NCBI RefSeq assembly: GCF_013363975.1 | Contig: NZ_JABWGN010000031.1 | Location: forward strand, 1 to 50,732 | Source: Nonomuraea montanisoli | Lineage (GTDB): Bacteria; Actinomycetota; Actinomycetes; Streptosporangiales; Streptosporangiaceae | DNA: 50,732 bases | Direction of reading: 5' to 3' | In this document: one piece after another, positions 8,155-15,811 of the stretch | Position numbering within the stretch: position 1 is the stretch's first letter | Layout of the letters: each line of letters starts with the position of its first letter | The notes under the pieces: generated by a model | What the model saw: the letters and a program-made list of their open reading frames with translations, nothing else | What the model was told of the DNA's origin: nothing | Databases searched by the model: none | Program-made: the position numbers and the translations under genes

Positions 8155-8601
8155 CGCTCTTTTCACCAGACGGACACACTCCGGACAGGCTCTTTCGGCT
8201 GTGACCGCGAACACCAGGGACCACCCGCAGACGGGCAGCGGGTGTGCCACAGCCCCGCATAGAGCGACCGACAGCGTCTCAGGCCGTACGGCATGCTTGA
8301 CAGGGTCGCGACCGGGGCTGGACAAGCCGAGCCGGAATGGGCGCTCTGGCCCGCCGGGTTCAGATGGCCGGGCATAGATGAACAGGTCATCCCAGTGCAC
8401 AGGCCACCGTTGGACTTGGTTCGGGATGTCGATAGCAGCGCTGTCGAGCTTCAGAAGCGCAAGAGTGTTGTTACGCAGGACGCCAACGATCGTTCCGCGC
8501 TGCCCCATCAGCCACGCGCCGTATGCGCGTGTGCGTGCGGGACTATGGAGCAGGTCAATGATCTTGGCTCTGCCTCCGATGGCTGCGCGGTGATCTGTCA
8601 T
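8149..8601 (-). CDS. Small protein with a possible C-terminal zinc site, coupled to a membrane protein
   Basis: 150 aa. I chose the ATG at 8601 because it overlaps the stop of the upstream gene (ATGA), implying translational coupling. The N-terminal half resembles a small beta-rich domain (GQRGTIVGVLRNNTLALLKL then WPVHWDDLFIYARP). The C-terminus carries CGAVAHPLPVCGWSLVF and AERACPECV; two Cys, one His and a CPEC knuckle could bind zinc. It is not a family I can name. It lies on the opposite strand to the XRE/TPR regulator as the second gene of a two-gene unit. Confidence 0.6.
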   Translation of the reverse strand: MTDHRAAIGGRAKIIDLLHSPARTRAYGAWLMGQRGTIVGVLRNNTLALLKLDSAAIDIPNQVQRWPVHWDDLFIYARPSEPGGPERPFRLGLSSPGRDPVKHAVRPETLSVALCGAVAHPLPVCGWSLVFAVTAERACPECVRLVKRAS

Positions 8602-8831
8602 CGGCTGGGCTCGGCGATGACCGTGGACAGTGGCTGGTTCGCGCAGAGGTCGGCGTACCGGAAGGCGATGCGGCGGGCGGCACGAGCCGGCTCGACAGCG
8701 GGATGCCGGGCGTAGATCACGCGCTTGCGGTCGGCGTCCCAGCCGGTCCGCCACCAGTAGCGTTCACCATCGGACCACACCACCAGGCCGACCCAGACCG
8801 ACACCAACGCCAGCCCGTACCCGATGTGCAC
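8598..8831 (-). CDS. Small membrane-anchored protein
   Basis: 77 aa. One N-terminal hydrophobic helix (IGYGLALVSVWVGLVVW, about residues 3-19) is followed by a basic soluble part with DGERYWWRTGWDADRKRVIY and a C-terminal helix. It is first of two overlapping genes (its TGA overlaps the next ATG) and is transcribed away from the XRE regulator. Function unknown. Its shared spacer with the regulator contains a perfect dyad. Confidence 0.5.
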   Translation of the reverse strand: MHIGYGLALVSVWVGLVVWSDGERYWWRTGWDADRKRVIYARHPAVEPARAARRIAFRYADLCANQPLSTVIAEPSR

Positions 8832-8899
8832 GTCGGCCAGGATTCCCGCCTCGCTCAGTCCGCTCTCGGGACGGGGACGCCTCTAGAGTTCTCCATGGG

Positions 8900-8918
8900 T
8901 CGCACCTCCAGTGTGCGA
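8900..8918. promoter_or_regulatory. Candidate operator between divergent genes
   Basis: Perfect dyad TCGCAC-N7-GTGCGA in the spacer between the small membrane gene (start 8831, -) and the XRE/TPR regulator (start 9067, +). A -10-like TAGAGT lies just upstream at 8884 on the + strand. A site for the adjacent XRE protein is plausible but unproven. The rest of 8832-9066 shows no gene I trust. Confidence 0.45.
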
Positions 8919-9066
8919 TCAAGGGACCCGTACGGCGTGCGCGCGCCTGCGGGTCCCGCTCGTGTGCAGCACTCTCATGAGATCGCCGAGGCGCCTCCCA
9001 TCGGCAGTTCGAGTAGGGGAGACTGGGGGAGACACGCGGGTCCCCCGAGTTCCCGAGGTGCATGCC

Positions 9067-10296
9067 ATGGACAGCGTTCCGGCCTGGGCCGCGCGGCTAC
9101 GTGCCGCAAGGCGCGGCAAGTTCTGGACGCAGCGGGAGATGGCCAAGCAGCTTGCCGAGGCCGCTGACAGCCGCACCCGCGCCCGGCTCCCCGAACGGGA
9201 ATCCCTGACACGGATGATCAAGGATTGGGAAGCGGGCAGGCACCAGCCCAAGGATCCCTACCGAGTGCTCTACTGCAGGGTGTTCGGCATGGAGGAAGCG
9301 GAGTTGTTCGGCGCTGAGGCCAGCGGCGCGGTCCCTCGTGTGTCTTTCGACGGGGACGAGATCGAAGCGCTGGAGTTGGCCCGTCGTGTCGCTGCCAGTG
9401 ACGTAGGGGCCGAGACGCTCGACCGGCTGGAGGCAGCCGTTGACGACCTCGCGACCGCCTATCCGGTGACCCCGCCGTTTGAGCTGCTCAACCGGGTCCG
9501 CCGGCACCTGTCCTACGTCTCGCATCTCTTCGAGGCCAAGAAGACGCTCCACGAGCATCGACGTCTTCTCGTGGTCGGCGGCTGGCTGTCATTGCTCACT
9601 TCCACCTGCCATATCGACCTTCGGCAGTTCCAGGCGGCGAAGACATGGTTGCGGACAGGCTCCCAGTTGGCCGGCCATGCCGGGCATGCCGAGATCGCGG
9701 CATGGTGTCTGGAGACGGAGGCGTGGCAGGCGGTCACGATCGGCGACTACCGTCGTGCCCTGACCCTCTCCCAGGGCGCAAAGACGATCGCGCCACGCGG
9801 TAGCTCCGTCTACATTCAGGCGACCGCCCAGGAGGGACGGGCATGGGCCCGACTGGGAGCGGGGCCGGAGACCCGGGACTCACTGCACCGAGTTGACCGG
9901 CTCGTCGCGCCCCTGCCGGTGCCCGAGCAGCCAGAGCACCATTACCGCTACGACCCTTCCAAGCGGGACGCCTACGTCGCGACCACCCTTTCCTGGCTCG
10001 GGGACCCGGCGGCCGAGAGGTACGCAAGGCAAGTGCTCGTCCGGCTGGAGTCCGCTGCCGATGGCACGGTTCGCCCGAGGAGGGCAGTTTCCGCCCGGCC
10101 CGACCTCGCACTCGCTCTGCTGGCTGCGGACCAGCCAGACGAAGCAGGGCAGATCACGCTTGCTGCCCTCACAAGCGGGTCCCTGGTGCCATCCAGCTAT
10201 TGGCGAGCACGAGAGGTGATCAACGCCATCGAGGCGCGCCGTGTCCCCGAAGCCGGAGAGTTGCGCGAGGCGTACCAGGAACTGGACGGCACTTAA
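9067..10296 (+). CDS. XRE-family regulator with TPR-like sensor domain
   Basis: 409 aa. The ATG at 9067 is 8 nt after GAGG; a longer reading frame upstream is not supported. The N-terminus (about 5-75) is a cro/C1-type HTH, WAARLRAARRGKFWTQREMA, with a long insertion before the recognition part (ESLTRMIKDWEAGRHQPKDP). From about 105 to the end it is all alpha, with repeated helix pairs (TWLRTGSQLAGHAGHAEIAA, YRRALTLSQGAKTIA) typical of TPR sensors. Such proteins are common in actinomycetes and bind unknown ligands or peptides. Codon use is weaker in bias than in core genes. Its nearest partners are the divergent small membrane/zinc pair. Confidence 0.8.
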   Translation: MDSVPAWAARLRAARRGKFWTQREMAKQLAEAADSRTRARLPERESLTRMIKDWEAGRHQPKDPYRVLYCRVFGMEEAELFGAEASGAVPRVSFDGDEIEALELARRVAASDVGAETLDRLEAAVDDLATAYPVTPPFELLNRVRRHLSYVSHLFEAKKTLHEHRRLLVVGGWLSLLTSTCHIDLRQFQAAKTWLRTGSQLAGHAGHAEIAAWCLETEAWQAVTIGDYRRALTLSQGAKTIAPRGSSVYIQATAQEGRAWARLGAGPETRDSLHRVDRLVAPLPVPEQPEHHYRYDPSKRDAYVATTLSWLGDPAAERYARQVLVRLESAADGTVRPRRAVSARPDLALALLAADQPDEAGQITLAALTSGSLVPSSYWRAREVINAIEARRVPEAGELREAYQELDGT

Positions 10297-10337
10297 CGGC
10301 TCTCGCGTCGATGGTTGCGAGCCGCCCCTCCCCAAGA

Positions 10338-10990
10338 TCACGGGGAGAGGTAAAGGCTTGCTCGCTGTGCTTGCCCTCGTGCGGCCGCATCCAGCACCTG
10401 TTGCGAGGCCGCATTCATGAACTCTTGGAGAGCGATGAGTGCTTGATCACGGCCAGCGTTCAGCTCCGGCTGATCTGCCGAGGAACAGATCCTCCACGGG
10501 GCATCCAGCGCCTGAGTGGCGAGGTGATTCAGAGCCGGGTCTGCTGTGACGAGCTGAAGTCTGAACAGCGCAGACTTGGCGCTCGCTCGCCGCACGAACG
10601 AGACATCACGTGCCACCACATCGGCCGGCCCGTCAGGATCCTCCCTGTGCCGATGCCACCGATCGTTTTGACTATAGCGATACGACGTTAGGGGCATCAG
10701 CGAAGGCGCTGGTCGATAGGGCCGCCGGCTCAGCGCCGATTGACCTCCTCGACGGCGGTGCGCGGTTGAACCGACAACAGCTCGCCCTTGAACACGTAGC
10801 TGGATCTCCTCAAGGACGACAGAGACGACCTTGCGCCGGTGCGCCTGGCCGACCAGGTCAACGAAACCGGCCACCTTGAGGCTGCCACTGCCGGACGCCA
10901 CCCGCTCGACACACGGGAACGTCTCGGGCGCCGCCAAAAGTGTGCTGACCAGTGGAACCTCCTGCAGCCGCCCGCGTTGAGTCGGGGCGG
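10338..10990 (-). pseudogene. Decayed coding region of unknown family
   Basis: The minus strand looks coding but switches frame. From 10960 to about 10810 one frame reads LKVAGFVDLVGQAHRRKVV then VSVVLEEIQ. A neighbouring frame continues plausibly as YVFKGELLSVQPRTAVEEVN and stops near 10730. Further on (10580-10340) the first frame reads coding-like again, with ALFRLQLVTADPALNHLATQ and DQALIALQEFMNAASQQVLD. No intact gene spans the stretch, and I recognise no family. This fills the gap 10297-11090 between the XRE gene and the second toxin-antitoxin module and suggests island decay. Confidence 0.45.
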
Positions 10991-11093
10991 GGGCTCGGCT
11001 TTGTGCGCACCAGCCCTCCGTCAGCAATCACCTGGCCGGGGCGTTCTTGCCCTGCACCGCGCACTGCCATCGGTGTTCCCTGATTGTCTGTGT

Positions 11094-11117
11094 TCAGATC
11101 GTGTTCTGACTTACCCT
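11094..11117 (+). promoter_or_regulatory. Candidate operator/promoter of the second toxin-antitoxin module
   Basis: Dyad TCAGA-N6-TCTGA (11094-11109) overlaps a -10-like TACCCT (11112-11117), which lies 7 nt before the GTG at 11124, suggesting a leaderless transcript. The CAGA/TCTG half-sites resemble the CAGAA/TTCTG dyads before the first module. Confidence 0.5.
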
Positions 11118-11123
11118 GATGGC

Positions 11124-11594
11124 GTGAGCACCAGCCATGTCGACGCCGTCACGTTCTCCGACCTGTCGAGAAACCCCCGGGCCGTTGCCGAGCGCGCGGC
11201 ACGCCTGGGACGTGTCCGAGTCACGCATCGGGACGCCCCTGACTTCTACCTCACGGCCGTGGACCGTGAGGAGGAGCGCGACCAGACGCTGGCCACGGCG
11301 TCCCGGCTTTTTCTTGCCTTGATCAAACACGATCCCACCGCGCGTGCGTTGGTTCTCGCCATGCCTGAGGTCTTCCCCTGGGTGCGCCATCTTGCCCCGA
11401 AGGAGCTTCGCGCCTTCACCTTGGAACTGGTCGAGGCGCTCTCCGATGCCGCGGAGTTGGACGTTGACGTCACCACCCAAGAGGTCATCGCAGGGTGGCG
11501 GGCGACCGCTCGGATCAAGGCCGACCCTGAACGCCATGCCGAGGCCCGCAAGCCGACCGAAGGTGACTTCGGGCCGGTGGAGGTCTCAGCGTGA
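11124..11594 (+). CDS. Phd-like antitoxin with extended C-terminus
   Basis: 156 aa from a GTG start. The N-terminus resembles Phd/YefM DNA-binding antitoxins: VDAVTFSDLSRNPRAVAERA and GRVRVTHRDAPDFYLTAV. The remaining 100 residues are helical and charged (FTLELVEALSDAAELDVDVT, then QEVIAGWRATARI), longer than in most Phd proteins. The stop codon overlaps the next start (GTGA), so translation is coupled to the toxin gene. Second module of the island; the first is at 6851-7680. Confidence 0.75.
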   Translation: MSTSHVDAVTFSDLSRNPRAVAERAARLGRVRVTHRDAPDFYLTAVDREEERDQTLATASRLFLALIKHDPTARALVLAMPEVFPWVRHLAPKELRAFTLELVEALSDAAELDVDVTTQEVIAGWRATARIKADPERHAEARKPTEGDFGPVEVSA

Positions 11595-11944
11595 GCCCGA
11601 AACGCGGCGATCGCGTAACGGTGCCACCGCCGGATGACGAGTGGGACGTGCGGTTCGGGACCAGCGACGCGGTCAGGGGGTGGGAAGAACTGTGCCGTCA
11701 TGCCTTGACCAATACGCGCCGCTGCTTCGAGGTACTGCGTGCTGACCCCCGTTCGCGTTCGAGCCGCGACCGCCAGCATCGCCTACGTGGCGATCTCGCG
11801 ACTCATCGTCACAATGGCAAGGACCTGGAGCAGTGGGAGTTCGAGGTCACCAGCGGTGGTCGTGTCCGCTATGTCATAGATGACGTCTCTCGCACTGTCT
11901 GGGTCGTCTACGTATCGCCTCGACACCCGAAGGACACCGATTAG
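11591..11944 (+). CDS. RelE-like toxin
   Basis: 117 aa from a GTG that overlaps the antitoxin stop. The fold signature is in the second half: DRQHRLRGDLATHRHNGKDL, QWEFEVTSGGRVRYVIDD and VWVVYVSPRHPKDTD. The basic patch plus the ending HPK-x-TD are typical of a RelE subgroup found in actinomycetes. Probably an mRNA interferase, but catalytic residues in this subgroup are not well fixed. Its stop is followed within about 15 nt by the second copy of the roughly 50-bp repeat, then by strong hairpins. Confidence 0.75.
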   Translation: MSPKRGDRVTVPPPDDEWDVRFGTSDAVRGWEELCRHALTNTRRCFEVLRADPRSRSSRDRQHRLRGDLATHRHNGKDLEQWEFEVTSGGRVRYVIDDVSRTVWVVYVSPRHPKDTD

Positions 11945-11956
11945 GCGGCTGTCAAT

Positions 11957-12008
11957 GCGCTGCCACCGGCTCTCTGCCGTCGAGGTGGCCGGCGCTCGGG
12001 GGTCCGGG
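11957..12008 (+). repeat. Copy 2 of the roughly 50-bp post-toxin repeat
   Basis: Aligns with 7709-7760 (about seven mismatches). It runs directly into two hairpins, which copy 1 lacks in intact form. The same order, toxin stop then repeat, is seen at both modules. Confidence 0.7.
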
Positions 12009-12056
12009 GGCCGGAGGCCCCCGGCTAGGGGGTGTGGGGGAGCTTGGCTCCCCCAC
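12006..12056. terminator. Double hairpin terminator
   Basis: First hairpin: GGGGGCC (12006-12012), GGA loop, GGCCCCC (12016-12022). Second: GTGGGGGAGC (12034-12043), TTG loop, GCTCCCCCAC (12047-12056), a perfect 10-bp stem. It lies between the convergent toxin (+) and glgC (-) genes. Confidence 0.75.
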
Positions 12057-12067
12057 TGTCACAGCCC

Positions 12068-12170
12068 GAACCGCCTCCGCGCGAAGCGCGCCACCCGTGA
12101 GGACCTCGCTTTTGAGCCCTGATCGCCTGAACCCCTTCGCGCGAAGCGCGCCTCCGTGAGGACCTTGCCT
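12068..12170. repeat. Two copies of a palindromic GC-rich repeat
   Basis: Units 12068-12110 and 12129-12170 share GAACC, the palindrome GCGCGAAGCGCGC, and CCGTGAGGACCT/TTGCCT. They resemble REP/BIME-like intergenic palindromes. They end just before the glgC stop codon. Confidence 0.7.
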
Positions 12171-12189
12171 CTGTCAGCAGGAAGCCCGG

Positions 12190-13425
12190 TCAGCGCTCGA
12201 CGATCTCGTTCTTGCCGATGACCACGACCCCGCCGCGCGTCAGGGCGAAGCGGGTGCGGTCGTAGTCGAGGTCGAAGCCGATGCGCGCCCCGTCGGGGAT
12301 CACCACGTTCTTGTCGATGATGGCCCGCCGGACGATGGCGCCCCGGCCCACCTTGACGTTGTCCATGAGCACGGAGTCCTCCACCAGCGAGTGCGAGTGG
12401 AGCACCACCTTGGGCGACAGGCACGAGCGGATCGCGGTGCCGCCCGAGACGATCACGCCCGGGGACACGAGCGAGTCGATCGCCCGGCCGACCCGGTCGC
12501 CGTCGTTGTGCACGAACTTGGCCGGCGGCAGCGGGTCGTGGCCGGTGTGGATCGGCCACTTGTCGTTGTACAGGTTGAAGATCGGGTGGGCCGAGATGAG
12601 GTCCATGTGGGCCTCGTAGTAGGCGTCCAGCGTTCCCACGTCGCGCCAGTAGCCCCGGTCGCGCTCGGTGGAGCCCGGGACGACGTTGTTGGCGAAGTCG
12701 TAGACGTCGGCGCCGCCCGACTTGACCATCATCGGGATGATGTTGCCGCCGAGGTCGTGCTTGCTCGTCGGGTCGAGCGCGTCCTCGCGCAGCGCGTCGA
12801 TCATGGCCTGGGTGCGGAAGACGTAGTTGCCCATCGAGGCGTACACCTCGTCGGGCGAGTCGGCGAGCCCCACCGCGTCCTTCGGCTTCTCGCGGAACGC
12901 CACGATCCGCCGGCCCTGCGGGTCGGTCTCGATGACGCCGAACTGGTCGGCCAGCGACAGCGGCTGGCGGATGGCGGCCACCGTGACGTCGGCCCCGGAG
13001 TCCTCGTGCTGCTCGACCATCTGCCGGGGATCCATCCGGTAGATGTGGTCGGCGCCGAACACGATGACGTGGTCGGGCATCTCGTCGTAGATGAGGTTCA
13101 GGTTCTGGAACAGCGCGTCGGCCGAGCCGGAGAACCAGCGCGGTCCGAGCCGCTGCTGCGCCGGCACCGGCGTGACGTAGTTGCCGAGCATGGCCGTCAG
13201 CCGCCAGGTGCGCGAGACGTGACGGTCGAGACTGTGGTTCTTGTACTGGGTCAGTACGACGATCTGCAGGTAACCGCCGTTGGCGAGGTTGGACAGGACG
13301 AAGTCGATCAGACGGTACATCCCCCCGAACGGCACGGCCGGTTTCGCCCGGTCCGCCGTGAGAGGCATGAGCCTCTTCCCCTCGCCACCTGCCAGTACGA
13401 CCGCAAGCACCCTCCGGGACCTCAT
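12190..13425 (-). CDS. glgC: Glucose-1-phosphate adenylyltransferase (ADP-glucose pyrophosphorylase)
   Basis: 411 aa, the usual family length. It makes ADP-glucose from ATP and glucose-1-phosphate. Visible motifs: the N-terminal nucleotidyl transferase loop VVLAGGEGKRLMPLT with AKPAVPFGG (residues about 9-32), FGADHIYRMDPRQM, and YWRDVGTLDAYYEAH in the sugar-binding region. The C-terminal third is a left-handed beta-helix with hexapeptide-like repeats (SLVEDSVLMDNVKVGRGAIV). On the minus strand TAGCGT lies 7 nt before the ATG, so it is probably leaderless. It is divergent from glgA, the standard actinobacterial arrangement. Confidence 0.97.
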   Translation of the reverse strand: MRSRRVLAVVLAGGEGKRLMPLTADRAKPAVPFGGMYRLIDFVLSNLANGGYLQIVVLTQYKNHSLDRHVSRTWRLTAMLGNYVTPVPAQQRLGPRWFSGSADALFQNLNLIYDEMPDHVIVFGADHIYRMDPRQMVEQHEDSGADVTVAAIRQPLSLADQFGVIETDPQGRRIVAFREKPKDAVGLADSPDEVYASMGNYVFRTQAMIDALREDALDPTSKHDLGGNIIPMMVKSGGADVYDFANNVVPGSTERDRGYWRDVGTLDAYYEAHMDLISAHPIFNLYNDKWPIHTGHDPLPPAKFVHNDGDRVGRAIDSLVSPGVIVSGGTAIRSCLSPKVVLHSHSLVEDSVLMDNVKVGRGAIVRRAIIDKNVVIPDGARIGFDLDYDRTRFALTRGGVVVIGKNEIVER

Positions 13426-13607
13426 GTGCAGGACGCTACCCCCTACGGGCGGATCTATCGACGTGACCCCGTACCGGAGTGTTACTTTTCTTAAGTTTTT
13501 GGTGATTTCTCCTTGCCGGTCGGCCGCGATGGCCTCGGCCGGCCCGAGGCGGAGGGGCGTGGACGGCGAGTCGCACGCCGGTGTGTCCCCGATGGGCGGG
13601 ATGCTCG

Positions 13608-13613
13608 TAAGGT
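13608..13613 (+). promoter_or_regulatory. -10 element of a leaderless glgA transcript
   Basis: TAAGGT ends 6 nt before the ATG at 13620, putting the likely transcription start on the first base of the start codon. No Shine-Dalgarno sequence is present. The spacer 13426-13619 holds no gene. It includes an AT-rich patch (13490-13510) between the two divergent promoters. Confidence 0.55.
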
Positions 13614-13619
13614 CGTCTC

Positions 13620-14804
13620 ATGCGCGTTGATCTGCTCAGCCGGGAGTATCCGCCAGAGGTGTACGGCGGCGCCGGAGTCCACATGGAGTACCTGGCGAGC
13701 CGCCTGCGCCGCCTGGCCGACGTCCGGGTGCGGTGCTTCGGCGCCGAGCGCGACATGCCGGGCGTGTCCGCCTACCGGGTGCCCGGCGGGCTGGAGTCGG
13801 CCAACGCGGCGCTCCAGGTGCTGGGCGTCGACCTCGAGATGGCCGCCGCCTGCGAGGGCGCCGACGTCGTCCACTCGCACACCTGGTACGCCAACTTCGC
13901 CGGGCACGTCGCCAAGCTGCTGTACGGCGTCCCGCACGTCGTCACCACGCACAGCCTCGAACCGCTGCGCCCGTGGAAGGCCGAGCAGCTCGGCGGCGGT
14001 TACGCGATCTCCTCCTGGGCCGAGCGCACCGCCCTGGCCGCCGCGGACGCGGTGATCGCGGTGTCGGAGGGCATGCGGCGCGACGTGCTGGCCGCCTACC
14101 CGGAGATCCCGCCGGAGCGGGTCGCCGTGATCCACAACGGCATCGACACCGCCGAGTACGCCCCCGACCGGGACGACGCGGTGCTGAAGAAGCACGGCGT
14201 GGACCCCGCCAAGCCTTACGTGATCTTCGTGGGCCGCATCACCCGGCAGAAGGGCCTGGTCCACCTCCTGCACGCGGCGCGCTCCCTCGACCCCGGCGCG
14301 CAGCTCGTGCTCTGCGCCGGCGCGCCCGACACGCCGGAGATCGCCGCCGAGGTGACCGGCCTGGTCCGCGAGCTCGAACGCGAGCGCGAGGGCGTGGTCT
14401 GGATCTCCGAGATGCTGCCCAAGCCCGAGGTGATCCAGCTCCTGACGCACGCCACGGTGTTCGTGTGCCCCTCGGTGTACGAGCCCATGGGCATCGTCAA
14501 CCTGGAGGCCATGGCCTGCGAGACGGCCGTCGTCGCCACCGCCACGGGCGGCATCCCCGAGGTGGTCGCCGACGGCGAGACCGGGCTGCTCGTGCCGATC
14601 GACCAGGGCCCCGACGGCACCCCGCACGATCCGGAGCGCTTCGCCGCCGACTTCGCCGAGCAGGTCAACGCCCTGCTGGCCGACCCCGGGCGGGCCCGCC
14701 GGATGGGTGAGGCCGGCCGCGTGCGGGCGATCGAGCACTTCTCGTGGGAGCGCATCGCCGAGCGCACCCTGGAGCTGTACGCCTCGCTGACCGGGTCCCG
14801 CTGA
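13620..14804 (+). CDS. glgA: GT4 glycosyltransferase, actinobacterial GlgA/GlgM type
   Basis: 394 aa GT-B enzyme. N-terminal REYPPEVYGGAGVHMEYLA is the hallmark of the actinobacterial glycogen-synthase subfamily; the C-terminal half has VGRITRQKGLVHLL, EPMGIVNLEAMACETAVVAT and ATGGIPEVVADGETG, the nucleotide-sugar binding E-x7-E region. The Mycobacterium tuberculosis counterpart next to glgC (Rv1212c) is GlgM, which makes maltose-1-phosphate from ADP-glucose and glucose-1-phosphate for the GlgE pathway. The present gene is in the same divergent arrangement, so that activity is likely. No GlgE is in the window. Confidence 0.92.
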   Translation: MRVDLLSREYPPEVYGGAGVHMEYLASRLRRLADVRVRCFGAERDMPGVSAYRVPGGLESANAALQVLGVDLEMAAACEGADVVHSHTWYANFAGHVAKLLYGVPHVVTTHSLEPLRPWKAEQLGGGYAISSWAERTALAAADAVIAVSEGMRRDVLAAYPEIPPERVAVIHNGIDTAEYAPDRDDAVLKKHGVDPAKPYVIFVGRITRQKGLVHLLHAARSLDPGAQLVLCAGAPDTPEIAAEVTGLVRELEREREGVVWISEMLPKPEVIQLLTHATVFVCPSVYEPMGIVNLEAMACETAVVATATGGIPEVVADGETGLLVPIDQGPDGTPHDPERFAADFAEQVNALLADPGRARRMGEAGRVRAIEHFSWERIAERTLELYASLTGSR

Positions 14805-14848
14805 CGCGGGTCCCGTCGACCGCGACGGAGTGGGCGCGTGACGGTCAT

Positions 14849-14879
14849 GGCGCCCGCCCCCGGCCGGGGTCCGGGCGCC
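14849..14879. terminator. Terminator hairpin between convergent genes
   Basis: Outer arms GGCGCCCG (14849-14856) and CGGGCGCC (14872-14879), with an inner palindrome CCCCGGCCGGGG, form a very stable GC hairpin between glgA (+) and the PH-domain gene (-). Confidence 0.65.
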
Positions 14880-14887
14880 GGAGGCCG

Positions 14888-15256
14888 TCAGCCCTGGGAG
14901 ATGTGGTGGAGGATCACGTCGTGGACGTGGTGCGCCTTGTTCTCGCCGCGGAAGTCCACCTCGTACGTGTGCGTCCCGACGTGGACGGCGATCGAGCCCG
15001 AGGAGAAGAACCCGCCGGCGAACGACTTGTTGCTGACCACGCTCACCGCTGAGATCTTCCCGTACGGGATGCTCGTGAGCGCGACCTTCTTGCCCACGAA
15101 CGACGTGTCCTGGACGATCACCCGGCGGTCGGTGAGGCCGAGGAAGCCGGTTCCCGCGCCGATCGCGTCGTAGACGGCCACGATCCGCTCGCCCGGCAGG
15201 AGACCGCTCTCGATCTGCCTGAGCTGTTCTTTCCGATCATAGGGAATGTCAGCCAT
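14888..15256 (-). CDS. Bacterial PH-domain protein
   Basis: 122 aa, no signal peptide or membrane helix. IESGLLPGERIVAVYDAIG, LGLTDRRVIVQDTSFVGKK, ALTSIPYGKISAVSVVSNKS and the terminal helix VHDVILHHISQG give the order of the bacterial PH-like (bPH) fold. Members bind partner proteins or membranes, mostly with unknown roles. It is a single gene convergent with glgA, with a 62-nt gap to the next gene on its strand. Confidence 0.85.
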   Translation of the reverse strand: MADIPYDRKEQLRQIESGLLPGERIVAVYDAIGAGTGFLGLTDRRVIVQDTSFVGKKVALTSIPYGKISAVSVVSNKSFAGGFFSSGSIAVHVGTHTYEVDFRGENKAHHVHDVILHHISQG

Positions 15257-15318
15257 GCCGGGGCAACGAACGGACCGGCCCCCGCCGTTCCGCCGGGCCG
15301 GGGTTTGTCACCTGTGGG

Positions 15319-15723
15319 TCAGCGGACGGGCTCCAGGACGACGACCGGGATCTCGCGGTCGGTCTTCTTCTGGTACTCGTCGTAGTCGGGCCACGTGCGG
15401 GTCATCAGGGCCCACAGCTCCGGCTTCTCCTCGGGGATGGCGGTGTGCGCGCGGGCCTTGAACTTGTCGCCCTTGACCTGCACCTCCGCCTCGGAGTTCT
15501 GCTCCAGGTTCTTGTACCAGTCGGGGTGCTCGGGGTCGCCGCCCTTGGACGCCACGACGACGTAGGCGTCGCCGTGTCTCTGGTAGATGAGCGGCGTCGT
15601 GTACGGGCGGCCCGAGCGGCGGCCCTTGGTGGTCAGGAGGAGGACCGTCGTGTTGTTCCAGTCGTGGCCTTCCTCGCCGTTGGTCTGCTGATAGCGCTGA
15701 ACGTGTTCCTGGCCGAAAAGCAT
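15319..15723 (-). CDS. F420H2-dependent (deazaflavin) oxidoreductase, Ddn/DUF385 family
   Basis: 134 aa. The split beta-barrel family signature is clear: TTVLLLTTKGRRSGRPYTTP, LIYQRHGDAYVVVASKGGDP, HPDWYKNLEQNSEAEVQV and the C-terminal WPDYDEYQKKTDREIPVVVL. M. tuberculosis Ddn, the type member, uses F420H2 to reduce quinones and activates nitroimidazole drugs. The substrate here is unknown. The presence of an F420-type enzyme supports an actinobacterial host. Monocistronic by appearance. Confidence 0.92.
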   Translation of the reverse strand: MLFGQEHVQRYQQTNGEEGHDWNNTTVLLLTTKGRRSGRPYTTPLIYQRHGDAYVVVASKGGDPEHPDWYKNLEQNSEAEVQVKGDKFKARAHTAIPEEKPELWALMTRTWPDYDEYQKKTDREIPVVVLEPVR

Positions 15724-15811
15724 GAGGACCGACTACCCCCGACCGAGGGCATGTCACCGCCGGCGGCCCGGTCTGTACGAGGACTTGACCGGCCGCCCCG
15801 CCGCCCGCGGG

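Noticed and set aside
8911..9066. Extended N-terminus of the XRE/TPR regulator
   Set aside because: The extra residues have no family resemblance, and the ATG at 9067 has a well-placed GAGG.
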